From: Pseudisothecium myosuroides
Lineage: Eukaryota > Streptophyta > Bryopsida > Hypnales > Lembophyllaceae
Direction of reading: 5' to 3'
DNA: 64,000 nt
Assembly: GCA_951799445.1 (NCBI GenBank)
Contig: OX637296.1
Span: 11,532,001-11,596,000 of the forward strand
The translations under genes and the position numbers were made by a program. This document shows, piece after piece, positions 34,851 through 46,164 of the stretch (positions within the stretch are counted from its first letter, which is position 1; each line of letters starts with the position of its first letter). The notes beneath the pieces were generated by a model. It saw nothing but the letters and a program-made list of their open reading frames with translations. It did not search any database and was not told the DNA's origin.

Positions 34851-36331
34851 GATTCTCGACCTGTTCTCACTCGCTCTCTGCCGCTATGCCTTCCGGAATT
34901 CCACCACAAGAATCCTCACGTACTCAGGAAAACAGGTGAAACAATCGCCCAACCTACACTCCACAAATCAGAATGGCTAAAGTCGGTAACCTTTCTGTTG
35001 TCAGAGCGATCGCCACTACTTCCTCACAAGTTAAATTGCAATCACATTTCCAACGCCACAGAAATTCTAGTGGGAAGCAATGAGCAAATTCTACCAGCAC
35101 CTCCGAATCTGAATCAGCTACCTCTCACCCTTTCGGAGAGCACTTAACTGCATTCTAATAGTTGCGAGTACGAAGTACTCCTGAATTCGAGGGGAAGTCT
35201 CTGGCTAGGCCTCTCAACTCACAGTAAAAATTGCGAATTATGCACAACAGAACTCTCACAATTGCAATTGTGCTCCGAGAGCTGAGATTATTAATCGGGC
35301 TGAGTGGATTTTATAGGAATGCTTGTGCGGAGCGTTGCTTGATGGCCAATCCACACGGGAGTCACGGACCCTTCCAGGGAGCCTTCCATATACTGTCACG
35401 GTCTGCCGCTCTGCGGAATGGCACGCGTACGGTCAAAGTGCAGTAGGTGTTAGTATTCCCGTAACATTCTGCAGAGCATCCTCAGTCGGCCCTGTGTGGA
35501 AGCACTGCAACGACAAGTAGTCTGCGTAGGTTACAAAAAAGCTATAAAAATCTTCCCCAACTCTAACGGCACCTTCCACATTAGTTTCGTGGACTCGGCA
35601 CTTCTTGGCTCTTGCACGGCAAAAATTGGTCCTTTGTTGTGCCCTCCAAACTCCTCCACAATTCTTGGTCAACACTAATAATGGTAGATGCAACGCTTGT
35701 CACTCTTCTTGAATCGTTGCATTTTGTTTATCTTCTCTCGCTATAGCTGCTCACGTTGCGTCAGGAGTATGTCGCAGAGCTGTTTAGGGTTCCAAATATA
35801 GTTGTTGCATTGAGGTGCCTGAGGCGGGAAAAGCCATAGTGAAAATAGGGGACGGGAATAAAAACTGCATGACTATTAGTTGGAAATTTCTATTACTCCT
35901 TGCTTAAAGTGAGAAAATGTCAAAAGAGGACATTACCAATGGCATAGAGGAAAATTCCAATGGAGTATGTTGATCTACTTCTCAAGCAATGTGAATGCAC
36001 ACAGCAAGCACTACTTGTATAAAATGAGAGTTTTGATCTACCTTGAGCAAGCCCCCAAGGCTTTTGTAGAGACATTATTTTTTCTATGTTGAATCCTAGA
36101 ATCAACTACCAGCATTCCATTGATCAAGCCATGTGGACTCCTACATGGACTAGAATAGTCAACACCACCCACATAGAAAGCATTTTGACCTACTTTGAAG
36201 CAAAAGCCATAAGCTTGATAGATCATATATTATTTTTTCAATTGTAGTATCTCCAAAGAAGTTTAATTATTCCACAAGGACTTAGATAGCCAACACCACC
36301 CGCATGGAGTGCATGAGAATTTTGATTCACT

Positions 36332-37250
36332 TTAACCCCTAAAGGACCGTTTGCCCCTTTCGGGGACAATTTGGGTCTGGGTAGGTCCCTATTGTCTCAA
36401 TTTGTAGTTAAAAAATTTGGGATTTTTTGAGGTTGTGTAGTTTTGCAAGAGCTTCGTGGATATATAATTTTTATTTAAATCAGTGCCCGGAAGCAGAAAT
36501 TATGGCACAATAAGCCAAAAACGGAGATTGGCGGGTAGCCAAAAAAAATCACAAAAAAAGTAAAAATAATTTTTTTAAATTTATTTTCCTAAAATATTAT
36601 ATTTTTGTCTACACGTGAAGCTTTGATTCATTCAATTTGGACTTGTGATGAAAAAGTTATGGACAATCTTAGTTTTTCGGGCAATCTAAGCATCTTCTTG
36701 AAAAAATAACCTACAAGATTCATTTTTGAATGTAATTTTTACAATTTTCCAAAAAAAATTGTCGGATATGGTTAAATTTGCTTGCTAGAACAATCTCACC
36801 GTTGGGATTATTGTGTTTCAACTCCATCTTAGAGTTATTAATGGTTTTGTCTTTCCTTCATTCTTGAATCTACTTCTACTTAACAATTTTTTAATGAGTG
36901 AAAATTAAGTTTTTTTCCTATATTCTCAACTCAAATATGCAACATAAAAAGTTAAAAAATCAAAATCAGTGGTACAAAAAGTTTAAGTTAAAAAGATTCA
37001 AAGCCAAAAAATCTAGTCATAGAAGGTGTAAAAAAACTTTTTTTCTTCACTTTGGATGCAAATATTTTGCAATCCATGCAGTCAAAGTTTCTGAAATTTC
37101 TTCCATACATACTTATACTAGTCTAGTATAAGATCCTACGGTTAGATATGGAAAAAAAAACAATTTTTAAAGTTTTTTGCTCTTTGCAATAGAAATGGCA
37201 GTTTCAAGTGTTGTTTGATGGAAAGAAAGCCTCAGTCCTTTAGGGGTTAA
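36332..37250. mobile_element. TTAA-targeted element, complete, 911 bp, with an empty site in the partner copy
   Basis: TTAA at 36332-36335 and 37247-37250 bounds ends CCCCTAAAGGACC and CAGTCCTTTAGGGG. In duplication copy 1 the flanks are joined (GATTTGTTTTGAAGCAAG near 28710), where TTGA replaces TTAA. Interior sequences are shared with pieces at 49722-50085 and 52930-53468. No transposase frame is seen. Confidence 0.9.
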
Positions 37251-37254
37251 AGCA

Positions 37255-37475
37255 AGATCCAAAGGTTTGATAGTGACATTTGTGTTATCAAATATTGTAT
37301 CCTACAAGAACTTGCCGAGTGTACAAATCCTTCAAAGGCTTGATAGCAACATTTGTGTTATTAAACATTGTAGCCTACAAGAACCTTTTAGGTGTGCAAA
37401 TCTTCCAAAGGCTTGATAGCGGCATTTGGATTATCAAACATTATAGCCCGCAAAAACATGTCAGGTGTGCAAAAC
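37255..37475. repeat. Tandem repeat, about 83-bp unit, copy-2 homologue
   Basis: About three units of GGCTTGATAGCAACATTTG plus CAAGAACCTTTTAGG, homologous to the array at 28700-29050. The unit number differs between the duplication copies. Confidence 0.65.
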
Positions 37476-39199
37476 CATTGTCTAAGGCAAGGGCATGGAA
37501 TATAGTAAGTGAAAAGAAGGATTTTTGATAAAAAGTTGTACACATGGACTGAAAGGACTTCAATTAATGGAGGTAGAAACAAACCAAAAGCCTCAATTCT
37601 AAAAGAAAGTGTTTTATTTCTCCCTAAAGATCCTAATGATAGAATGAGTGGCCCAAGACTTTGTGTTCACATTAATTAGTGTGTTGTGTGTCATTGCTAC
37701 AACCAAAATAAAAGTACAAATAAATTTCTATTTTTTTTAATTTATCAAAATTCTGAAATTCAATATTTTTTTTTCCATAAATTGGAACTCTACATAACAA
37801 AACTTGTGCACCCCTTTTCAATGAAGGCTTTCAGATGGTACTAAGAATGCAATCAAGGGATGCACAATCTATGAGATGATCTGTTCAAGAAATTTTTAGA
37901 GGTCCTTTAGTTGATTTCTTCCTTCCACAAAAAAGAACCGTTTTTTTTTCTATGGGCAGCGGTTGTATCCTTTGAATTATAATTACGAAGGATACTGGTT
38001 TATTTCCTCCAAATTCAATTTCTCACGAGCTAATTTCCTCTAAGTTGAAATTGGCACCGGCTAAATTGCAAAATTTCATAACATATTGAAAATCAATTTG
38101 AAAATAAAAGTACTAATTAATATTGCATCCTTAGTAAGAATTCAACTCGGAAAAGCCCTTCACAATTTGAAGGCCAAAAATCCTCCCAATCCTTACAATA
38201 TGGAATTGAAGATGGTTATGAAAAAGTTGCATGGAATCAAAAGAGTTTATGAAGCACCAATTTCACCTTCAGTTCTTCAAATGTTTCTTCTATTGCCCCT
38301 GTAAGAAACCAGCGCTTAGAATTTGTATATAAATGGCAATGGATTCAGATTATATAAATGAACTACACAAAATAGTGAAATTAGGTTGTCTTAATAATTT
38401 GGTTTCCTTATCCTAAAAAAGTTACAGAGAACTTTACAAGCCATCAAAGTCAACAATTATTCTTAAAGATATTTCCATTTGTTCACATGGAAGTTCATGA
38501 GTCCCAATTACAACAATACCTAATTCAAAAGTAGTGCATTCTTGTACAGTAATGATAAATATTTATATAGTATCAAATGTCAAGAAATTAGTATGGACAA
38601 CCTAATTTCACTCATTTGTGTAGGTGAATCCATGGCCTAGAAGCAATGGTATCCCTATTCAAGGCCATGGATTTGTATACAAATGAACTAGCTTTAGAAG
38701 CCATAGGCTCTAGGAGGTGGTGGGCTACTAGGTAGGTAAGGTCAAGGTTTTTTTTGTGTTTTTAATTTTATCATTATTATATTTATTAATTTTCTAAGTG
38801 GCCAAAGTTTGTTTTTTCTGAAACATACGGCTTTCAAGGGCTGTACCTGGATTGACATGACACAACCAAGGCAACTTGGCGATAATTGGCCAGAGTCTGG
38901 CTCTGATTCTTCTACTAATTACTTTCAAAATTTCAAAGTTTAGACTTTAGGCAGGACGCTAAATCAAGTCCACAAATTGGAGCCAACAAGGTGAAAACAC
39001 AAGCTCTCGGGGTTAAAAGTAGAATCTTGACTCCTATTTTGAGCTGTGTCTAGGGTATGTTGTAGACTAACCCTTGAAGGACGTTGAGGACCAAAAGTGT
39101 TCAATGCAAACTACGTTGGTCATGGGGAGTGCATCCTTGATGGTTAAAGTACTAATTCCATTTCCAACTAGAATGTAGTCTTGTGTCGTTGGTTCAATA

Positions 39200-39946
39200 A
39201 CTCAAAAATTCATAATTTGCATGCCGTAGGCCCAAACACAATGAAACAAAGTTTGCGCACCACTTCTTGTAGAGAACTTTCTAACGATACCATTAATACA
39301 ATTGAGGGATGCACGGTCCAAAAGATCCATAATTTAGGATAATGTAGGATCCAAAAATAACTGAAAAATCCATAACTTTCACACTGTATGTTCAAATGCT
39401 ACAAAACAAAGTTCGTGCACTCATTCTTACTAAGGGCTCTCCGATGGTATCAAGAACATGATTGGAGGACTCACGGTTCTTGAGATCTCACTATAGCAAA
39501 CAAAACAAAACAAACAACCTCATTTAAGGTATACTAGTGTAGCCCTGTGTCATTGCCACACCCAAAACAAAAGTAAAAGTCATTTTAAAAACCAAAAATA
39601 ACTCAAAAACTCATAACTTTCCCACCGTAGGGCAAAATGCCACAAAACTAAGCCCGTGTATCCCTCCTCGCCAAGGGCTTTCCAACGGTACCAAGAACAT
39701 GAGAATTTGACACACGTTTCAAAAGATACATAATTTATCATCATTTAATAATTTTTAAGAACAAAAAATAACACGAAAATCGATAACTTTCCTACCGTAG
39801 GTCCAAACGCCACGAAACCAAGCCCGTGCACCCTTCCCCGCCGAGGGCTTTCCGACGGTACCAAGCACGCCACCGGGGGACGTACGGTCCGGGAGATCCC
39901 ACTGTGACAAACAAAACAAAACAAAACAAAACAAAACAAAACAAAA
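39200..39946 (-). repeat. Four tandem diverged units of dispersed repeat R1
   Basis: Units at about 39200-39330, 39345-39510, 39590-39720 and 39760-39946 share TCATAACTTTC, CCGTAGG, GCCACAAAAC, GAGGGCTTTCCGACGGTACC and an (AAAAC)n tail. The last unit is the most GC-rich and closest to the 10880 copy. On the minus strand two frames are open over about 40 codons in more than one unit. Class unknown. Confidence 0.7.
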
Positions 39947-39949
39947 CGT

Positions 39950-41632
39950 CTTTTTCTGGAACACCCCTAGATCGGGCACTAATCTGATCAATTCTTGATC
40001 CTTTTGTACTATATCACTAATACATCCAGGCCTATTATGATTCTATGTCATTAAAATCAATCTTGTGACAGCAAGCTCTATATCATGGCAAGCACTGTAT
40101 CGTAGTTTACTACCGGTACTTCATATCTTCAGCAAAAACCTCCTTATCAATGTAAGAAATATAATACCCTCATACAGATCACTTTTGTAAGCAAACTTGG
40201 TAGCATATCTTACTAAAGTAAATCGTAAATCGTACTGTACATATAATGGTGTCCATAGTCCTTGAGCATAACTTGAAATTATCTACTCAAGTTGCCTACA
40301 TCTCATTGCAAATAAATCTAAATAAGACCAAAGCTTAAGAAATAAGGTTCAGAAAATTGAAGCTCGTTGATCAGAAGCTCCTAGAGGCAGTGGACCTCAC
40401 CTGTGCCCATCCCACAACATGACAAAAAATGGAATGTTAATGAGGTACACGAGGTGTTTTCAGCCCACTACGCTTGTTATTGCTTTCGCTAGGAGAAACA
40501 AATCAAATGAATCAAAAAACTTTTAAACCACAACAACAATACTCTTCATCAGTAAACCTGGCCGTAAGCTGGACGTTGTGATCCCAAAGTTGCCATTTTT
40601 TCACCAAAGCACCCTTGTGTAACCTCGAAATTAACTGCCGAAGTAACAAGCAGTTGGCCGCACCGCACAGTCTGTTCCCGCAAGAGTATCTCGCAAATCA
40701 ACTCAGGTTTCGAGTAACTGTTCCTCTACAGTGCAAAGGTACTCAGAACCTCGTGACTCAGCTCAAGCTCTGAATAACTGTTCCTCTACAGTGCAAAGGT
40801 ACTCAGAACGACAAGGGTCCACCTGATATTGTCTGCTGAGTATATATAAACTCATAGCTGGACAGGTAGCCTAGCTGTATTTTGTGCAGATGAATGTAAA
40901 GCTTTTGAATTGCAAATCTAGGCTAAGAAACGAGTTGCTGATTTATCAACATTAATGCTCTGAAATAGCTTCAGACCGCAGTCCTTTTGTAATGCAGCCT
41001 GTTAATAACTTCAGGTACTGCATACTGTAGCTTATATTAGCTCTGGCGGTTTCTTTTGCCTGTAATATTTGAGCTATTAATTGCCAAATGCTTTGGTCAT
41101 TAGAGACGTCATAATAGCTTAGAGCTGTAATAGTATTAGAGGTGCAATAGGCATTAGATCCTATAGATCTCATAATCTAAGTAGCTTAACAGAAAATCTG
41201 TCATTGGTGCTTTCAAGGGTGGGAGGGTGGGATCTAATAATCCCCTCTTTTGGGTACATATCTAAAAGGCATTTCTAATCATAAGTATTTGTCCACACTA
41301 ATATGTGTAATTTCCACTTTACTAAAAGCAGAAGCTAAATTGCATTTTAATTCAATAGTCAAGACCTAAGACTTGACATTGAAATCTGGCAAAACAAACA
41401 AACAAACAAACAAACAAACAAACAAACAAACAGTCTTAAGGTATGGATATATCTATTTCAATTTGAAAAATGCTCGAAGATGCAAATATTATAGATAGTG
41501 ACTCTCTCAACTACTTTTATACGCTCTTTCTATTGCAAGCTTCTCATTGCTCAACCTTTTGAGGACGGAAATCATCCTTTTTGGAAAGTCACCATGGAAA
41601 TGATCCTTTTTGGTATACTATGAAGCAACTTC
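39950..41632. repeat. Intergenic with a 59-bp tandem duplication and a (CAAA)n microsatellite
   Basis: GTAACTGTTCCTCTACAGTG and the following GCAAAGGTACTCAGAAC occur twice, 59 bp apart, at about 40713-40809. An (ACAA)n run of about 40 bp lies at 41391-41431. TATATAAA near 40846 looks like a TATA box, but no gene was recognised downstream. Confidence 0.6.
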
Positions 41633-41660
41633 TTAACCCTTAAATGTCGCCGCAGCCATT

Positions 41661-42898
41661 CCATAACATTCAATAGCAGTCACTGGCTCTGCCCTCCCCC
41701 GAACGAAATGGTGTGGAATATACCACACCATTTCATCCGAGGGATGAAATGGTGCGGTATATTCCGCACCATATCAGTAACTATTGATTTCGTGCAGACA
41801 ATTGTCAATATTTGTCAGAACTGGACTTCGAGCCCGCGCCGCGACTGTACACTAAAGTAGTGGAAAATTAAAATTTTCCAAGTAAAACTGAATACAAAAC
41901 AATAAGAACTTTAAACAAAATGCTAATGGATTCATTCGGAGAGTATTGATTTCTATACTATTGTAGAATTACCTCACTTTGAATTGGAACACATTTATGC
42001 ATTGTGCTTTTGAAGTGAGAAGACAACTCTTTATATGCACATGGAGTGGTAGGAGGTAGAGCAATCCATGTGGGATAAATAAAATAGAATTTGTAGGTTC
42101 TCATGCACTCATAGTTAAGCCAAAAACAAAGAATTGTGTTAAAAGTAGAATTTCAGACCTCGTTTAGGCATAGTAAAATAACTTTTTTCAAAAAAATTTG
42201 AACTAAAAAAATTTGGTAAATGAAGATAAGTTTCACCTCCAAAAATCCGTTTGGGATTTTAAATCTCCAATAAAAAGTTATGAATAAATTTTGGAGAGAA
42301 TTTTTAATGGACATTTTCTACAAAGTCATTTTAAAGTCCATTCCAACCCCTCTCCGATTTTTATTCATAAATTTTTATTGGAGATTCAAAATTCCAAATG
42401 GATTTTTGGAGGTGAAACTTATCTTCATTTACCAACTTTTTTTAGTTCAAAGTTTTTTGAAAAAAGTTATTTTACTATGCCTAAACAAGGTCTGAAATTC
42501 TACTTTTAACACAATTCTTTGTTTTTGACTTAACTATGAGTGCATGAGAACCTACAAATTCTAATTTATTTATCCCACATGGATTGATGTACCTCCTACC
42601 ACCCCATGTATATATATAGAGTTATCTTTCACTTTAAAACCCAAAATAAGTTATTGATTGCAAATACCTACAAGGCATTAGTGTATTACTCATTGGATTC
42701 TTTGCCAACATCTTTCACTACAATATTTGATGATTTGTATGTCTAGTCCTAAAATTAAGAAAAGAAAATGGAACATACCGTAATGTACTGTCACTATTCC
42801 GATATCAAAGCTTACATAAATTAAATAGGGATGAAAGTCGTGGATGAGGACTTCGGAGAGGAAAAGGCAACCTCTCTGAAGGCTACTGAATGTTATGT
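41661..42898. mobile_element. Insertion with TAACATTC ends carrying a 630-bp foldback
   Basis: The ends CCATAACATTCAATAGCAG and GGCTACTGAATGTTATG are inverted repeats of the family also seen at 30324-30526. Inside are a palindrome, GGTGTGGAATATACCACACC near 41712, and a large foldback with arms at about 42013-42320 and 42335-42640 (CTACAAATTCTA, CTTAACTATGAGTGCATGAG and inverses). Confidence 0.7.
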
Positions 42899-43102
42899 CT
42901 ATGGTTGATGGATGACAAAGAATCAAATTGTGTAGGACAAAAATGCAACTATTCAACCTCAAAATTTGTAGTGAAAAGGAAAGATCTTTTATAATAATTT
43001 GACTTCCAATGAGTGCTTTTCTCGGGTGCTTTTGCAATTTTTTAAACCAATGATTCACATGGTAATGCAAAAGGATGATTTTGAGGGTCACCACTTTATC
43101 CT

Positions 43103-43332
43103 TTAACCCTTAAACAACGGGCCCATAACCGTGGAAATCATCTATTTTGTCACCGTGTGAATTGTTGGATTGAAATAATGCAAAAGCACTCATTAGAAGT
43201 CAAACTACTGTAGATGATCTTCCCTTTTCCCACAAAATTTGGAAGATGAATAGTTGCATTTCTGTCCTACACAGTTTGATTCTCTGTCATCCATCGGCCA
43301 TAGAATGGCTGCGTCGACGTTCAAGGGTTAAG
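43103..43332. mobile_element. TTAA-targeted MITE, complete, 222 bp, inserted in another element's terminus
   Basis: TTAA at 43103-43106 and 43329-43332 bounds a 222-bp body, the same length as the member at 55028-55249. It sits exactly in the TTAA contained in the right end (CCTTTAAGGG) of the outer element, so it is a self-family nested insertion. It is inverted relative to its host. Confidence 0.85.
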
Positions 43333-43927
43333 GGTTTTTAAAAAAAACAAAAATACACATTGGAGGTTAAACTACTATGCAAGACCTCCCCTTCCTGCAC
43401 AAAACTCCAAGGATGAACATAAGAACTTCTGTCTTACTATTGAGTGATCTTATTACAAGGATTCTCATCCATTGGACCACTCTAGTCTCGGGGTTAAACC
43501 GCCTTCATTGCGTATCTTCTAATTCCAAGTTTTACTCAAGTTCAAAGGCTAAACAAGGTCGATCAACTAAGTCTGAAACCGAGTAACATAACGAAGTCGT
43601 GAACTGTTGAATTTGAGTAGCTGCTGAACTTTGACTCAAAATAATTCAAGAACATAACTGTGTATTCATGCAGCCAGTCATTGTTGATGGTACATTTGCA
43701 AGGAATGACTTAAAATGATCGTAGATTGAATACTCAGCTAATCTTGAGTTTGTCCCTAATGTTTAGGCGGAACAGTCAGTCCAATCCAACAATTCTAATG
43801 TTCCAAGTCCTTTGCAAAGAAATTAGAAGAAATAATCAGGTAAGTGTGTACAAATAATCAAATCCGTTCTTACAATACCCAAAGCAATGTGGAAGTGTGG
43901 CATCTGAAGTGGGTAGAACACAAAAGG

Positions 43928-44533
43928 CTAGGAAAACAATCGCATTTTTATTACCCATGCAATTCTTGAACAAGGGGGTAGCATTAGAGAAAAAAGCAAT
44001 AATGCCTGCATCAGAAAATGCAGAAATGTCAAAAAGATGAGTAAGAAATCGTGTTCACACTACGAGAAGACTATTGCAAGAACGCTCAGTTGCTAATTTT
44101 AAGATTAGTGATGAGCATGCAAACATAAACCTAACTCAAAATCAACAGGAGGATGTATTGCTTTACCTTAGCAACATCATCATATGCACAGTGCCCGCCT
44201 GAAGTTCGATGATGGCAGTCCAAAGTCTGTTGAGGTAGGCCCTGTACAAGCATCATGAATCACTACCACACCATATTGTAGCCGTAATCAATCAAAACAA
44301 CGATGTTGTGTAACAATACCGACACTGTCTTGTGTTGACAACTTCAAATTTCTCGCAATCATGGAGAGGTACTTCGTCTTACCAGTTAGATGCTGAGCAA
44401 CCTTCACAACCAACAATTCCGCTCAGAGCTCCCAATTCAGCAATGCCGCAATTTCAGCAATCCCGAACCTCGGACCATTCAAGAGCAACAAAACATGCAG
44501 TGATAGAGTTCTACAAGTACTCACCCCTTGCAT
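43928..44533 (-). other. Tentative small spliced reading frame, unrecognised
   Basis: A 75-nt segment at 44167-44241 has a good acceptor (TGTACAG) and donor (AAG/GTAAAG) and encodes 25 codons including CHHRTSGGHCAYDDVAK. A possible upstream microexon (44525-44533, ATG CAA GGG) and a downstream frame from 44005 to a stop at 43928 (ALLLFSLMLPPCSR) keep phase. I do not recognise the peptide. It could equally be spliced 3' UTR of the USE1 gene or chance. Confidence 0.2.
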
Positions 44534-44848
44534 CCTGAAAAGCCTTCTTTACTACCAGTCCTGTAGTGACTCCTGATTGTGACCAATGATTCCTAATACC
44601 ACTATCCTCACTACCGTAATGGTTCTCCTAAATACAGAGTCCCAGCTCCAATCCTATACAGAATCACTACTCACTACTAACCAACTCCATCTTTCAGATT
44701 CCACCAATTCAGTGTGAATCACCATCACTCTAGCAAACCACGAAAACAGCAAAGCGCATCCCTGCATCTTTATCCAACGCATCAAAAAATCTAAAGTGTA
44801 GAATATGAGCCCAAACGCTACACCAGATCAGGTTGGGTTTGGAGTGGT

Positions 44849-45200
44849 GAACGAAGTCAAGTTACTAAGAAGCACAGCTGATTTGGCGATGTCGTAGGCA
44901 AGAAATCGAGTGTGCAACAATGAGGTACGCTGTCCATGGCTTATGTAACCGTAATCCAGACCGCCATGAACATGAACATGCCCAAGCGAACACTCGCTCG
45001 ATTAGGCGAAGCAAGGCGGGCTGAACGAAGCCATGTTACTACGGTAGAAACACAACTAATTCGGACATGTCACAAGCACGTAACAGAGTGTGCCACAATG
45101 AGGTAGACTGTCCACAGCTCACGTAATCCTAATCAAGACCACCATGAACATGAACATGCCAAACACCAAGAACAGACTGAGCCAAGTGAAGCAACTCGTT
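44849..45200 (-). repeat. Tandem duplication of the USE1 3' end
   Basis: The last part of the USE1 coding region and its 3' flank are duplicated. CCATGAACATGAACATGCC occurs at about 44964 and 45142, and AACGAAGTC...AGTGTGC...CAATGAGGTA blocks precede both. The outer copy lacks about 65 bp of the gene's C-terminal coding region, including part of the membrane anchor, and is a pseudogenic fragment. Confidence 0.75.
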
Positions 45201-45922
45201 TTCCAGCTCTGGCTCGAAAGCGTGCCCATGCGAACATTCGCTCGATTCGTCGAAGCGAGGCTCGCCTCCACCGCATCCTCAGTGGACTCCAGCACTTTGT
45301 CCGTTTCGTGAAGCGCCTGGTCCATCATCAAGCTGCTCTCCTTCAACTGCGCAGACAGCGTCACCATCTCATCCGTCAACCCCTCCTGCAGCTCCCGCTG
45401 CCGCTGCACCAACGACTGCAAGGAAGCGTCCACTCTCACGGGCGCCCTTTCAGGAATCTGACCTAATCCTGACTTCACGTCGTCCCCTCGAAGACGCCTC
45501 CTCATAGATTGCGCGGGGATGTAACTCTTCCTCTCATCCCCTCGATTAGGGTTCCCGTGGCTGAAATCGGCACGAGAGAGCGTGCTCTGATCGACATCGT
45601 GCGCTTGAGCTTGGGCTCGATCCTCAACCGCTTGAGCTTGAGCTCGATCCTCACCCTCGTGCGCTTCAGTTTGGGCTCGATTTTCCTCCTCCGCCACTCC
45701 GCGGTTTCGGAGCTTCTGCGCCACGAGGTCGATCTGGTGCGCGTAGTCACGAGCACGGGACGCGGGGATGGTGGCCAATTCCTGGCGCTGCGGATCGCCC
45801 GTGAGGTCGGCGAGAAGCGACCGCATGGTGGCCACATAGTGCACGAGCTTGGCGTCGTTCGTTTGGTGGACTTGTGCTCGCAACAGGCGTTTGAGATTGA
45901 TCTCCGCCTTGCTCACGCCCAT
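45119..45922 (-). CDS. USE1: USE1-type ER SNARE (vesicle transport protein)
   Basis: The gene encodes a 267-residue tail-anchored Qc-type SNARE. In yeast, animals and plants USE1 works with the SEC20/Syntaxin-18 type complex in Golgi-to-ER retrograde fusion. The N-terminus MGVSKAEINLKRLL and KLVHYVATMRSLL match the plant USE1 start. A SNARE-like coiled coil spans about 170-235, and the C-terminal anchor is at about 244-264 (CFTWLSLFLVFGMFMFMVV) with a short luminal tail. Residues 80-112 are a charged, repetitive insert (RAQTEA, DRAQAQA twice), visible as DNA-level repeats at 45590-45690. It is a single exon; the frame stays open upstream to about 46099, but the family start is the ATG at 45922. 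The SNARE zero-layer residue was not assigned with certainty. Confidence 0.9.
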   Translation of the reverse strand: MGVSKAEINLKRLLRAQVHQTNDAKLVHYVATMRSLLADLTGDPQRQELATIPASRARDYAHQIDLVAQKLRNRGVAEEENRAQTEAHEGEDRAQAQAVEDRAQAQAHDVDQSTLSRADFSHGNPNRGDERKSYIPAQSMRRRLRGDDVKSGLGQIPERAPVRVDASLQSLVQRQRELQEGLTDEMVTLSAQLKESSLMMDQALHETDKVLESTEDAVEASLASTNRANVRMGTLSSQSWKTSCFTWLSLFLVFGMFMFMVVLIRIT

Positions 45923-46164
45923 CGTGACAGAATTTTTGTGCGATCCGAATTGTGAAACCCTAAATAAAAAAAGCAATGAGAATTTGGGATGCAGAGAATT
46001 GACCGGGATTGCAGAGGCAGCGAATTCCTCAAACCAGCGACGGAGGAAACAGAGAAGTGAGCGGGATCCGTCGAGGACGATGACGACGGAGCTGGGCAAG
46101 AGGGCGAAACCCTAAACCGAATTCGAATGCAAAACTCCCGAGAGCCAAGTGTCGTAAAATAAAA

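Larger units (their letters stand above)
30978..38710. repeat. Tandem segmental duplication, copy 2
   Basis: Direct partner of 21070-30260. Unique to this copy are a 160-bp TA-flanked MITE (31943-32102) and a 911-bp TTAA element (36336-37246). It lacks the 2.0-kb transposon and about 300 bp next to the SDR 3' flank, so it is shorter. Confidence 0.9.
41633..43336. mobile_element. Nested TTAA element (outer member of a nest)
   Basis: The outer element begins TTAACCCTTAAATGTCG at 41633. Its body resumes after an insertion at 42899 (CTATGGTTGATGGATGAC) and runs to TATCCTTTAA at 43106, where a second element interrupts it. Its residual end GGGTT follows at 43333. The body matches the complete 222-bp element at 55024-55253. 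Confidence 0.75.

Noticed and set aside
40846..40853. TATATAAA as a promoter
   Set aside because: No coding or RNA gene was found downstream; the site is common in AT-rich DNA.
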